NCBI RefSeq assembly: GCF_004127445.1
Contig: NZ_QEXM01000034.1
Coordinates: 1-64,000, forward strand
DNA from: Streptomyces alfalfae
GTDB lineage: Bacteria > Actinomycetota > Actinomycetes > Streptomycetales > Streptomycetaceae
Length of the DNA: 64,000 bases
Direction of reading: 5' to 3'
In this document: piece by piece, positions 17,986 through 26,293 of the stretch
Layout of the letters: each line of letters starts with the position of its first letter
Numbering within the stretch: the stretch's first letter is position 1
The notes under the pieces: generated by a model
What the model was told of the DNA's origin: nothing
The model's input: the letters and a program-made list of their open reading frames with translations, nothing else
The model's database searches: none
Translations under genes and position numbers: made by a program

Positions 17986-19035
17986 GTGTTCGGTCGGACG
18001 TTACGTTTGCTGGGGTCGGCCGTCGCGCTGGCCTGTGCCGCCCAACTGCCGGCCGCCGCGGCGGCCCCCGCCGCCCCGCGCGCCGACACCTGCGCGGTGA
18101 AGTCGAAGCCCGCGGGCAAGGTCCTTCAGGGCTACTGGGAGAACTGGGACGGCGCGTCGAACGGCGTGCACCCGCCGTTCGGCTGGACGCCGATCACCGA
18201 CTCCCGCATCCGCGAGCACGGCTACAACGTGATCAACGCCGCCTTCCCCGTGATCCGTTCGGACGGCACCGTCCTGTGGGAGGACGGCATGGACTCGACG
18301 GTGAAGGTCGCGACGCCCGCCGAGATGTGCCAGGCCAAGGCGGACGGCGCCACCATCCTCATGTCCATCGGCGGCGCCGCCGCAGGGATCGACCTCAGCA
18401 ACTCCGCCGTCGCCGACCGCTTCGTCGAGACCATCGTGCCGATCCTGAAGAAGTACAACTTCGACGGCATCGACATCGACATCGAGACCGGCCTCGTGGG
18501 CAGCGGCAACATCAACCAGCTCTCCGCCTCGCAGTCCAACCTCATCCGCATCATCGACGGCGTGCTCGCCCGGATGCCGTCGAACTTCGGCCTCACCATG
18601 GCCCCCGAGACGGCGTACGTGACCGGGGGCAGCGTCGTCTACGGCTCGATCTGGGGCGCGTACCTCCCCGTCATCAAGAAGTACGCGGACAACGGCCGCC
18701 TGTGGTGGCTGAACATGCAGTACTACAACGGCAGCATGTACGGCTGCTCCGGCGACTCCTACTCCGCGGGCACCGTCCAGGGCTTCACCAAGCAGACCGA
18801 CTGCCTGAACAAGGGCCTCGTCATCCAGGGCACCACCATCAAGGTCCCCTACGACAAACAGGTCCCCGGCCTCCCGGCCCAGCCGGGCGCGGGCGGCGGC
18901 CACATGGCCCCGAACCTGGTGACCCAGGCCTGGAACACCTACAACGGCGCCCTGAAGGGCCTGATGACGTGGTCCATCAACTGGGACGGGTCGAAGGGGT
19001 GGACGTTCGGCGACAACTTCAAGCGGCTGCGGTGA
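17986..19035 (+). CDS. Secreted GH18 chitinase
   Basis: 349-residue extracellular endochitinase. A signal peptide is visible (TLRLLGSAVALACAAQLPAAAA). The mature protein is a single GH18 TIM barrel: LQGYWENWDG (strand 1), TILMSIGGAAAG, the catalytic YNFDGIDIDIE with DxxDxDxE, NMQYYNGS, and the last strand LKGLMTWSINWDG. It has no carbohydrate-binding or FnIII module, unlike many Streptomyces chitinases. GTG start with AAGGAG 6 nt upstream. Expression is probably governed by the paired repeats at 17890-17922. Its 3' end overlaps the convergent acyltransferase by 17 bp. Confidence 0.93.
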   Translation: MFGRTLRLLGSAVALACAAQLPAAAAAPAAPRADTCAVKSKPAGKVLQGYWENWDGASNGVHPPFGWTPITDSRIREHGYNVINAAFPVIRSDGTVLWEDGMDSTVKVATPAEMCQAKADGATILMSIGGAAAGIDLSNSAVADRFVETIVPILKKYNFDGIDIDIETGLVGSGNINQLSASQSNLIRIIDGVLARMPSNFGLTMAPETAYVTGGSVVYGSIWGAYLPVIKKYADNGRLWWLNMQYYNGSMYGCSGDSYSAGTVQGFTKQTDCLNKGLVIQGTTIKVPYDKQVPGLPAQPGAGGGHMAPNLVTQAWNTYNGALKGLMTWSINWDGSKGWTFGDNFKRLR

Positions 19036-19834
19036 CGGACCCGGCGACGCGCCGCGTCACGGCGCCCCGCGCGGCGGCGGCCAGCGCCCGCCGGTCCGTG
19101 CCCCGCAGCGGGGTGTGCGCCGTGACGCGCACGGTCAGGTCCTTCGCGGCGGCCACCCGGCGCAGCGAGACGGTGAACTCCTCCTCCCCGAGGAAGGCGG
19201 CGACCTTGCTGGGGGCGCCGCCCTGCCGGTAGGCGACCGTCACCGGACGCACGGGCGCGCCCGCGTCGGCGGCCGCCTGGAAGGGGGCCCGCCGGAAGCG
19301 CCCGCCCGCCTCGGAGCACCACGTCGTCGCCTGGGGGAAGACGAGGACCGAGGTGCCGCCGCGCAGGGCGTCTGCCAGCCCGGCCACCGTGTGGGGCAGT
19401 TGGCGCGGGCTGCCGTCGCGGTCGATGAAGCGGGTGCCCGCGCGCCGGGCCAGCGGGCCGATCACCGGCCAGCGGCCCACCTCCCGCTTGGCGAGGACGG
19501 CGACCGGTTCGACGGCGAGCAGGGCGACGGCGTCGAGCCAGGAGACGTGGTTGGCCACGACGAGTGTGCCGAGGCCCGCGCCGTCCGGTGCGCCGAGCCG
19601 TGCCGGGAGCCCCGTCTCCAGGCCCGTCCCGAGCGCCGCGAGCACCGCCCGCGCCTCGCCCCGCAGCGTGTCGGGGTCCGCGATCCTGCCGCCGCGCGCG
19701 GTGGCGCGGGTCAGGGTGTACGTCAACGCCGCGTAGCGCCGCGCCAGTTCGGCCAGGGACACGCGCGGCTCGGGCTCGGCGGCGCAGCTCGCCGGGCAGC
19801 CGCCGTCGACCGACCACGGGCTCGTCGCGGTCAT
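19019..19834 (-). CDS. olsA: Lyso-ornithine-lipid / PlsC-like O-acyltransferase
   Basis: 271-residue acyltransferase of the PlsC family. The HX4D motif is in VVANHVSWLDAV, followed by LAKREVGRWPVIGPLA, the TRFIDRD block and FPQATTW (a variant of FPEGTTS). Its ATG overlaps the stop of the upstream acyltransferase (ATGA at 19834-19831), indicating translational coupling. That pairing with an OlsB-like enzyme points to the second step of ornithine-lipid synthesis, O-acylation of lyso-ornithine lipid, at the inner face of the membrane. A general lysophosphatidate acyltransferase role is the alternative. Confidence 0.8.
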   Translation of the reverse strand: MTATSPWSVDGGCPASCAAEPEPRVSLAELARRYAALTYTLTRATARGGRIADPDTLRGEARAVLAALGTGLETGLPARLGAPDGAGLGTLVVANHVSWLDAVALLAVEPVAVLAKREVGRWPVIGPLARRAGTRFIDRDGSPRQLPHTVAGLADALRGGTSVLVFPQATTWCSEAGGRFRRAPFQAAADAGAPVRPVTVAYRQGGAPSKVAAFLGEEEFTVSLRRVAAAKDLTVRVTAHTPLRGTDRRALAAAARGAVTRRVAGSVTAAA

Positions 19835-20583
19835 CACGCGTCCTCGCCGAGGAAGTACCGGCGGTGCCGCGCGCTGAGGCGCTCCATGTCCAGGAGGACG
19901 AAGAAGTCGGCGACGTCGAACTCCGGGTCGTGCGCGGGGGCTCCGCACAGCCACGCGCCGAGGCGGAGGTAGCCGCGGAGCAGGGGCGGCAGGTCGGCGT
20001 AGGAGGGGCGCTCGGGGGCGGGGGCCGTGGGCGTCCAGGGGTTGCGGGGGTGCACGCGCAGCACGGGCGGCGAGGCGTGCTTGCCCGTGCCGAGCAGCCA
20101 GGCGCCGGCCGCGGCCCGGCCGCCGTCGGCCAGCGGCACGGAGGCGCAGCCCGCGAGGTACCGGTGGCCGGAGAGCAGGACGTAGCGGGCGAGGGCGGAC
20201 CACATGAGGTTGATGACGGCGCCCGAGCGGTGGTCGGGGTGCACGCAGGACCGGCCCGCCTCGACGAGGGAGGGACGCAGTCCGGCGAGGTCGCCCAGGT
20301 CGAACTCGCCGTCGGAGTAGGACAGCGGGGTCCTGCCGGGCGGCAGCAGCCGGTAGGTCCCGACGACCTCGCCGGTCGAGGTGTCGGTGACGACGAGGTG
20401 GTCGGCGACGTCGTCGTAGGCGTCGATGTCGTGGCCGGGCAGCGGCGTGGCGAGCGCCGCTCCCATCTCCTCGCCGAACACCTGGTACCGCAGCCGCTGG
20501 GCGGCCCTGATCTGCTGGGCGGTGTCCGCGATGGAGATGGCGTAGGAGCCGGCAGCCGTCGAGACGAGCGAGGTCGAGGGCAT
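19834..20583 (-). CDS. olsB: OlsB-like ornithine N-acyltransferase (GNAT fold)
   Basis: 249-residue protein of the acyl-homoserine-lactone-synthase/hemolysin-type acyltransferase group. Typical blocks are RAAQRLRYQVFGEEMGA, DDVADHLVVTD, GTYRLLPP, FDLGDLAGLRPSLVEAGRSC, VHPDHRSGAVINLMWSAL and GYLRLGAWLCG. OlsB transfers a 3-hydroxyacyl chain from ACP to ornithine. ATG at 20583 with GGAAG upstream; the frame extends to 20826 but that part is Arg/Pro-rich and unlikely to be coding. It is coupled to olsA by a 4-nt overlap. Ornithine lipids replace phospholipids under phosphate limitation; no PhoP box was searched for. Confidence 0.82.
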   Translation of the reverse strand: MPSTSLVSTAAGSYAISIADTAQQIRAAQRLRYQVFGEEMGAALATPLPGHDIDAYDDVADHLVVTDTSTGEVVGTYRLLPPGRTPLSYSDGEFDLGDLAGLRPSLVEAGRSCVHPDHRSGAVINLMWSALARYVLLSGHRYLAGCASVPLADGGRAAAGAWLLGTGKHASPPVLRVHPRNPWTPTAPAPERPSYADLPPLLRGYLRLGAWLCGAPAHDPEFDVADFFVLLDMERLSARHRRYFLGEDA

Positions 20584-20970
20584 GGCACTTCCGTTCTCGG
20601 GTCGGTGAGGGGACGTGGGGTGCGGAGGCGCTGCGCTTCGGGTCTGGCCGGGCGGACCCGCACGCCGTCGTACGGGGAAGGGGCGCGGGGGAAGCCGGGT
20701 GCGCCGGGCCAGCAGGTATCCGGTCGGGCCGGGGCGGGCGCCCCGGGGTGCGGTCACGTCCAGCACGGTGACGGCGCCGGCTGAACTCCGGACCTCCGAA
20801 GCACGTCGGTCACGCGTCCGGCGCACGTCGGGAACGGGGCGGGGCCGTAAGCCGGTGCGCGGCGCCCCGTGCCCGTCGCCTCACCTGTGCACCGCTGTCT
20901 CCCCCGTCGCACCGCTGCCTCGCCGGCCGCACCGTTGACGCGTCGCGGCGCGGGCCGTTACATACGCGGC

Positions 20971-22167
20971 ATGCCTCCTCCCCTCCCGCTCACCGGGATC
21001 ACCGTCGTCAGCCTGGAGCAGGCCGTGGCGGCTCCTTTCGCCACCCGGCAGCTCGCCGACCTGGGCGCCCGTGTCATCAAGGTCGAACGGCCCGGCGGCG
21101 GTGACTTCGCGCGGCGGTACGACACCACGGTGCACGGCCAGGCCAGCTACTTCGTCTGGCTGAACCGCTCCAAGGAGTCCCTCACCCTCGACCTCAAGTC
21201 GGAGCGCGGCCTCGAAGTCCTGGAGGAGCTGCTGGCGAGGGCGGACGTGTTCGTGCAGAACCTCGCCCCCGGCGCCGCCACCCGCCTCGGTCTCGGCGCG
21301 CCGGAGCTCCAGGGCCGCCACCCCCGCCTCATCCCCTGCACCATCAGCGGCTGGGGCACGGACGGCCCGTGGGCGGACCGCAAGGCGTACGACCTGCTCG
21401 TGCAGTGCCAGACCGGGCTGCTCCAGCTCACCGGCACCCCGGACGAGGCGGTGCGGGCCGGGATCTCGGTGGCCGACATCGCGGGCGGGATGTACGCGTA
21501 CAGCGGCGTCCTGTCCGCCCTGTTCACGCGGGCGACGACCGGCCGCGCGCCGACCGTGGAGGTCTCCCTCTTCGACGCGCTCGCCGAGTGGGTGAGCCAG
21601 CCCGCCTACTACACGCGCTACGGCGGCGCCCAGCCGCCCCGCGTCGGAGCGCGGCACGCGACGGTCGCCCCGTACGGGGCCTTCACCGCCGCCGACGGCA
21701 AGGACGTCATGCTGTCCGTGCAGAACGAGCGCGAATGGGCCGCGTTCTGCCGTGAGTTCCTCGGCCGTGCCGAGCTGGCCGACGACCCGCGCTTTGCCAC
21801 CGGTTCCAGCCGCGTGGCGCACCGCGAGGCGCTGGAGGCGATCGTCTCCGTACGCTTCGCGGAACTCGGCGGCGACGAGGCGGCGGCACTGCTCGACCGC
21901 GCCGGCGTCGCCAACGCCGGGGTGAACTCCGTCCACGACTTCCTCGCCCATCCCGTGCTGACCGAGCGCGGGCGCTGGCGCGACATCCGGGTGCCGGGCA
22001 CGGACGAGCCCGTACAGGCGCTGCTGCCGCCGGCGGTCCTCTCCGGGGTGACGCCCCGCATGGACCCGGTGCCGGACGCGGGTGAGCACACGGAGGCGAT
22101 CCTCGCCGAACTGGGGCGTGACGCGGACGACATCGCCCGGCTGCGGGCGGAGGGCGTCTGCGGCTGA
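20971..22167 (+). CDS. CaiB/BaiF-family CoA-transferase
   Basis: 398-residue class III CoA-transferase. It begins PLTGITVVSLEQAVAAPFATR, then LGARVIKVERPGGGDFAR, SYFVWLNRSKESLTLDLKS and the catalytic-Asp region KAYDLLVQCQTGLL, with ISVADIAGGMYA further on. These enzymes move CoA between organic acids (oxalate, carnitine, succinate or mesaconate types); the acceptor is unknown. No ribosome binding site is obvious before ATG 20971, and GTTACAT about 7 nt upstream could be a -10 element of a leaderless transcript. It ends 10 bp from the convergent YbaK-type gene. Confidence 0.9.
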   Translation: MPPPLPLTGITVVSLEQAVAAPFATRQLADLGARVIKVERPGGGDFARRYDTTVHGQASYFVWLNRSKESLTLDLKSERGLEVLEELLARADVFVQNLAPGAATRLGLGAPELQGRHPRLIPCTISGWGTDGPWADRKAYDLLVQCQTGLLQLTGTPDEAVRAGISVADIAGGMYAYSGVLSALFTRATTGRAPTVEVSLFDALAEWVSQPAYYTRYGGAQPPRVGARHATVAPYGAFTAADGKDVMLSVQNEREWAAFCREFLGRAELADDPRFATGSSRVAHREALEAIVSVRFAELGGDEAAALLDRAGVANAGVNSVHDFLAHPVLTERGRWRDIRVPGTDEPVQALLPPAVLSGVTPRMDPVPDAGEHTEAILAELGRDADDIARLRAEGVCG

Positions 22168-22177
22168 GGGCCCGCGG

Positions 22178-22738
22178 TCAGACCCCGGTGCCGAGCCCCT
22201 CGACGACCTGTGCGTTCGGCAGCCCGGCGAAGACCTTGCCCGGCACGATCAGCTTGCCGCGCCGCACGCCGCTGCCGACGAGGACGTACGGCAGGTCGAC
22301 GACGGCGGCGTCCACGAGGAGCGGCCAGGCCGCGGGCAGCCCGATCGGCGTGATGCCGCCGTACTCCATGCCGGTCTCGCCGGTGGCCGTGTCCATGGGC
22401 GCGAACGAGGCCTTGCGCGCGCCGAGCAGACGGCGCACGACGCCGTTCACGTCGACGCGGGTGCCGGAGAGGACGACGCACGCGGCGAGCGTGGTCTCGC
22501 CGCCGCGCTTGCCCGCGACGACGACGCAGTTCGCGGACCGGTCGTGCAGCTCGGGCCCGTAGTGCTCCAGGAAGGTGGCGGTGTCGGCCCACTCGGGGTC
22601 GGTGTCCACGTGGACCAGCTCGTCGGCCTCGCCGGGCCCGCTCCAGCCGCGCACGGCCTCGGCGACGGGCGTCACCAGCAGGTCGAGGGCCTCCGGGGCG
22701 GGACGGACGATGTCGAAGTCACCGAGGGGAGCGCGCAT
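22178..22738 (-). CDS. YbaK/ProX-type aminoacyl-tRNA deacylase
   Basis: 186-residue YbaK-fold protein, a free-standing trans-editing domain that removes misacylated amino acids (Ala, Cys or similar) from tRNA. The motifs are NCVVVAGKRGG, the active-site Lys region LLGARKASFAP and the substrate-gating YGGITPIGLP. ATG at 22738. It is monocistronic and convergent with the CoA-transferase. Confidence 0.87.
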   Translation of the reverse strand: MRAPLGDFDIVRPAPEALDLLVTPVAEAVRGWSGPGEADELVHVDTDPEWADTATFLEHYGPELHDRSANCVVVAGKRGGETTLAACVVLSGTRVDVNGVVRRLLGARKASFAPMDTATGETGMEYGGITPIGLPAAWPLLVDAAVVDLPYVLVGSGVRRGKLIVPGKVFAGLPNAQVVEGLGTGV

Positions 22739-22804
22739 GGCCGCACGTTGACAGGGCCCGACGGCAGGCGGTTCACAGGCCTCGGTGCGAGGTGGTGACA
22801 GCTC

Positions 22805-23389
22805 TCAGTGCGAGGCGGTCCGCGCGGGCGGCACCGAGACCGCCATGGTCATGTCGACCGGCTCGACGCCGTTGTTGCGGTAGCCGTGCGGCACGTCCGC
22901 CTCGAACGTGCCGGACGTCCCCGCCGGGAGCACGTGCTCGACGCCGTCCACGGCGAGAGTCAGCTCGCCCCGCGTGACGTGCAGGAGCTCGACGGTGCCC
23001 GGCGGGTGCGCGTCGGAGTCGCTGCCCTCGCCCGGCAGCAGGTGATAGGTCCACAGCTCGAAGGGGCCGCGCGCCTCGGCGCCGACCAGGAGCGTGCTGC
23101 TGCTGCCCGCCTCCGTGGACCACAGGCGCACCGCCTGCTCCGGTGGCACGAGCCGGACGTGGGAGCCCTGTTCGTAGTCGAGGAGCGTGGTGATGCTGAC
23201 GCCGAGCGCGTCCGCGAGCTTGACCGTGATGCCGACGCTCGGGTTCGTCCTGGCCTGTTCGATCTGGATGATCATGCCGCGGCTGACGCCCGCCCTGGCC
23301 GCGAGGGCGTCGAGGGTGAAGGCCCGCTCGGTGCGCCAGCGCTTGAGGTTGCGCGCGAGCGACTGGGTGAGCTGGTCGAGGTCCGACAC
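22805..23389 (-). CDS. XRE-family regulator with C-terminal cupin domain
   Basis: About 194 residues from the chosen start. The N-terminal helix-turn-helix is LKRWRTERAFTLDALAARAG with VSRGMIIQIEQARTNPS. The C-terminal cupin has HPPGTVELLHVTRGELTLAV and FEADVPHGYRN. This HTH-cupin design senses small metabolites. GTG at 23389 is chosen because ACGGAA precedes it and a TACAGT -10-like hexamer (23431-23426) lies too close to an earlier GTG at 23425. The left-handed helix acetyltransferase gene upstream is on the same strand. Confidence 0.9.
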   Translation of the reverse strand: MSDLDQLTQSLARNLKRWRTERAFTLDALAARAGVSRGMIIQIEQARTNPSVGITVKLADALGVSITTLLDYEQGSHVRLVPPEQAVRLWSTEAGSSSTLLVGAEARGPFELWTYHLLPGEGSDSDAHPPGTVELLHVTRGELTLAVDGVEHVLPAGTSGTFEADVPHGYRNNGVEPVDMTMAVSVPPARTASH

Positions 23390-23512
23390 GTTCCGTCCAA
23401 AATGTGGGCCCGGATGGTTCACCACACTGTACTGCGACGCCTCGCCGTATCCATGCCGGACGGCGCTCAGCGCTGGCGCGGCGCCCTGCGCCGGGGCGGG
23501 CCACGGCGCGAT

Positions 23513-24250
23513 TCAGTCGTCCGCCAACTCGCCGAGTGCGACGAGCTGTTCCGGCGTGACGCCCTCGGGGATCGGCACCGGCGCCGGGGTCCGCAGCGGC
23601 GGCTGCCAGCCCTGCTCGGCGCTCCAGGTGCGCACGACGCGGGCGGGCGCCCCGGCCACCACCGCGTGGTCGGGCACCTCGCCCCGCACCACCGCGCCCG
23701 CGGCGACCACGACGTTGCGGCCGATCCTGGCGCCGGGCAGGATCACCGCGCCGGTGCCGATCCAGCAGCCGGGGCCGATCTCGACGGGGTCCATGCGGGG
23801 CCACTGCTTGCCGATGGGGGTGTGCGGGTCGTCGTAGGAGTGGTTGGTGGACGTCACGTAGACGTAGGGGCCGAAGTAGCAGTCGTCGCCGATGGTGACC
23901 GTGGTGTCGGCGATGACGTGGCTGCCGCGGCCGAGCACGACGCCGTTGCCGAGGCGGAGGATCGGGTCGGGGCCGAGGTCCAGGTCCGGCATCATCCCGG
24001 CGGTCAGCGTGACGTGCTCGCCCACGATGCAGTGGTCGCCCAGCGTGATCCACGGCTCCCCGAAGACCGTGCCCTGCGGGAAGGCCAGCTTCGTGCCCTC
24101 GCCGATCGCGCCGAACCGCAGCCGCCCGGGGTGCGCCGCGGTGACCGCGCCCGCCCGCTGCGTCCAAGCCCAGCCCGTGTGGACCGCGCGCTGCGCGAGC
24201 CGGCGAGGCGCCGCGGCGAGGGATGAGAACGTGTTCCTGTTCTTCGGCAC
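23513..24250 (-). CDS. Left-handed beta-helix acyltransferase
   Basis: 245-residue hexapeptide-repeat (LbH) acyltransferase of the maltose/galactoside O-acetyltransferase group. Repeating [LIV]-G-x4 turns run from about residue 60 (WITLGDHCIVGEHVTL; VLGRGSHVIADTTVTIGD; IGPGCWIGTGAVILPGARIG), and the catalytic His is probably in STNHSYDD. A C-terminal tail (WSAEQGWQPPLRTP) is unassigned. The acceptor, a sugar or nucleotide sugar, is unknown. GTG at 24250 has TAACGT 6 nt upstream (24262-24257), consistent with a leaderless transcript. Confidence 0.87.
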   Translation of the reverse strand: MPKNRNTFSSLAAAPRRLAQRAVHTGWAWTQRAGAVTAAHPGRLRFGAIGEGTKLAFPQGTVFGEPWITLGDHCIVGEHVTLTAGMMPDLDLGPDPILRLGNGVVLGRGSHVIADTTVTIGDDCYFGPYVYVTSTNHSYDDPHTPIGKQWPRMDPVEIGPGCWIGTGAVILPGARIGRNVVVAAGAVVRGEVPDHAVVAGAPARVVRTWSAEQGWQPPLRTPAPVPIPEGVTPEQLVALGELADD

Positions 24251-24384
24251 GCGCTCACGTTACTCAGTGACCCGGGGCCCCGGGCACCCCTGACCTGTGA
24301 TCTTCACCCCACACGGCCGCGTCCGGCCCGGTGTCCCGTACCGTGCGCTCAGGCGTGACGACGTACCGAAGAGGGAGACACCCG

Positions 24385-24918
24385 ATGGGCCACGAGGCAC
24401 TCATCACCGGCATCGGCGGCAAAGACCCGGAGATCGACCAGGACGCCTTCACCGCGCCGACGTCCGTGGTGCTCGGCGAGGTGACGCTGCACGCCGGGGC
24501 GAGCGCCTGGTACGGCGCGGTGCTGCGCGCCGACTGCGGGCCCATCGTCGTGGGCGCCGACAGCAACATCCAGGACAACTGCAGCCTCCACGTCGACCTG
24601 GGCTTTCCCATCACCATCGGCGAGCGCGTCTCGGTCGGTCACAACGCCGTGCTGCACGGCTGCACGGTCGAGGACGACTGCCTGATCGGCATGGGCGCCA
24701 CCGTGCTCAACGGCGCGGTGATCGGCGCGGGGTCGCTGGTCGCGGCCCAGGCGCTGGTGCCGCAGGGCATGGAGGTGCCCCCGGGCTCACTCGTCGCGGG
24801 CGTGCCCGCCAAGGTGCGCAGGCCGCTCACCGACGAGGAGCGCGAGGGCATCTCCCACAACGGCACGATGTACGTCGAACTGGCCAAGGCGCACCGGGCC
24901 GCGCACACCGCGGAGTGA
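24385..24918 (+). CDS. Gamma-class carbonic anhydrase family protein
   Basis: 177-residue LbH trimer protein. All three metal-binding His are present in the expected order: NIQDNCSLHVD, VGHNAVLHGC (two His). Hexapeptide turns run through LIGMGATVLNGAVIGAGSL, and the C-terminal helix is EEREGISHNGTMYVELAKAH. Hydration of CO2 is plausible; many gamma-CA-like proteins have other or unknown functions. ATG at 24385 follows GGGAGA. Its stop is 2 bp from the stop of the convergent DedA gene. Confidence 0.88.
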   Translation: MGHEALITGIGGKDPEIDQDAFTAPTSVVLGEVTLHAGASAWYGAVLRADCGPIVVGADSNIQDNCSLHVDLGFPITIGERVSVGHNAVLHGCTVEDDCLIGMGATVLNGAVIGAGSLVAAQALVPQGMEVPPGSLVAGVPAKVRRPLTDEEREGISHNGTMYVELAKAHRAAHTAE

Positions 24919-24920
24919 CG

Positions 24921-25589
24921 TCAGTCGGCGACGGGCACCGGCTGCGGCTCGGCGGCGGCCGTGGCCGGTGCCGCCTCCGCCTCGGCGGCCGCCTTCTTGG
25001 CGCGGCGCTTGACGAAGAGCATCGAGCCGACGCCGATCAGCACGGCGATGGCGAGCCCGAAGTAGGAGAAGCGCTTCAGCCAGTCCTCGGCGACCACGCC
25101 GATGTAGTAGATGACCGCGGTGGTGCCGCCCGCCCAGACGATGCCGCCGAGGACGTTGGCGACGGCGAACTTCCAGTACGGCATGCGCAGGACGCCCGCG
25201 AGCGGTCCGGCGAAGATGCGGAGCAGGGCAACGAAGCGGCCGAAGAAGACCGCCCACATGCCCCACTTCTGGAAGGAGCGCTCGGCGCTGCCGACGTTGG
25301 CGGCGCTGAAGTGCTTGGGGAACTTCCGCTCCAGCCAGGCCAGGAGCGGGCGGCCGCCCTTGCGTCCGATCGCGTATCCGATGGAGTCGCCGATGATGGC
25401 GCCGGCGGTGGCGCACGCGCCGAGGATCACGGGGTTGAGGTCGCCGTGCTGGGAGGAGAGGAGCGCCGCGGAGACCAGGACGATCTCGCCGGGCAGCGGG
25501 ATGCCCAGGCTCTCCAGGCCGATGACGATTCCCACCAGCGCGTAGATGCTGACGGCTGGTACGTGCTCCAGCCACTCCTGGACGTGCAA
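24921..25589 (-). CDS. DedA-family membrane protein
   Basis: 222-residue integral membrane protein with about five hydrophobic segments. The DedA/SNARE-associated signature is visible: LESLGIPLPGEIVLV with a membrane-embedded acidic residue, IGDSIGYAIGRKGG, FFGRFVALLRIFAGPLAG and NVLGGIVWAG. DedA proteins are linked to lipid-carrier or phospholipid flipping and envelope homeostasis. The C-terminus is an Ala/Glu/Pro-rich cytoplasmic tail. It faces the gamma-CA gene with virtually no spacer. Confidence 0.9.
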   Translation of the reverse strand: MHVQEWLEHVPAVSIYALVGIVIGLESLGIPLPGEIVLVSAALLSSQHGDLNPVILGACATAGAIIGDSIGYAIGRKGGRPLLAWLERKFPKHFSAANVGSAERSFQKWGMWAVFFGRFVALLRIFAGPLAGVLRMPYWKFAVANVLGGIVWAGGTTAVIYYIGVVAEDWLKRFSYFGLAIAVLIGVGSMLFVKRRAKKAAAEAEAAPATAAAEPQPVPVAD

Positions 25590-25753
25590 CGCCGGTTCCT
25601 CCCGTACGGACTGCCTGTGCGCCGAAATGCCTGTGCGCGGACCCCGGGCAGCCTACCCGGACGGATCAACCGCCCGGGAACGCCGAAGCCCGGGACGCAC
25701 GAACGCCCCGGGCCGCACGACTCGCTCGCGTCTCCCCTCCGACGGGGGGCTGA

Positions 25754-26212
25754 TCAGCCGGCGTCGTTGGGCCGAAGCGTCCAGACCACCCGCATCTCAC
25801 CGGTGACGGCGCCGTCCGCGCGCCGGATCTCGACGGTGACGGGGAACTCGGGCCGCTGCCCCGCGTCGAGCTCGGCCACGACGTCCTCGGCCGGCCTGCC
25901 GAGCGTCGCGGTGGCCGTCACGGGCCCCATGGCCAGCTTCTTGTACGCGATCTCGGCGCTGACGGCGAGCGGCACGGCCCGGGAGAGCTGCGCGCCGAAC
26001 GCGGCGAGGACGATGGCCCCGCTCGCGGACTCGCCGAGCGTGAACATGGCTCCGGCGTGCGGCCCGCCGACGTGGTTGTGGTACTCGCTCTGGTCCGGCA
26101 GGGCCACCACGGCCTTGTCGGGCGCGGTCTCCCGGAACTCCAGGTTCAGGGTCCGTGCCATCGGCACCGTGGCGGCGAGCATCTCGCCGATCGACATCTG
26201 GTCTGCGCTCAT
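25754..26212 (-). CDS. Hotdog-fold acyl-CoA thioesterase-like protein (DUF4442)
   Basis: 152-residue single hotdog domain. The helix preceded by the Asn/His loop reads YHNHVGGPHAGAMFTLGESASG, and the rest alternates beta strands (IAYKKLAMGPVTATATLG). DUF4442/PaaI-like proteins hydrolyse acyl-CoA or acyl-ACP thioesters; the substrate is unknown. TAACAT (26225-26220) lies 7 nt before the ATG, so the transcript is probably leaderless. Confidence 0.82.
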   Translation of the reverse strand: MSADQMSIGEMLAATVPMARTLNLEFRETAPDKAVVALPDQSEYHNHVGGPHAGAMFTLGESASGAIVLAAFGAQLSRAVPLAVSAEIAYKKLAMGPVTATATLGRPAEDVVAELDAGQRPEFPVTVEIRRADGAVTGEMRVVWTLRPNDAG

Positions 26213-26279
26213 GCCCCCGATGTTACTAACCAGTAGCCCACTTGACCAGGCCCCTCTCCCCCACGGATCACGTCCCCCC

Positions 26280-26285
26280 TAGGCT
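26280..26285 (+). promoter_or_regulatory. -10 element of a leaderless transcript (paralogue 1)
   Basis: TAGGCT ends exactly 8 nt before the ATG at 26294. There is no ribosome binding site. The same geometry recurs at 27336 and 28446. No canonical -35 hexamer is visible at 16-18 nt spacing. Confidence 0.6.
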
Positions 26286-26293
26286 GACCTCCC

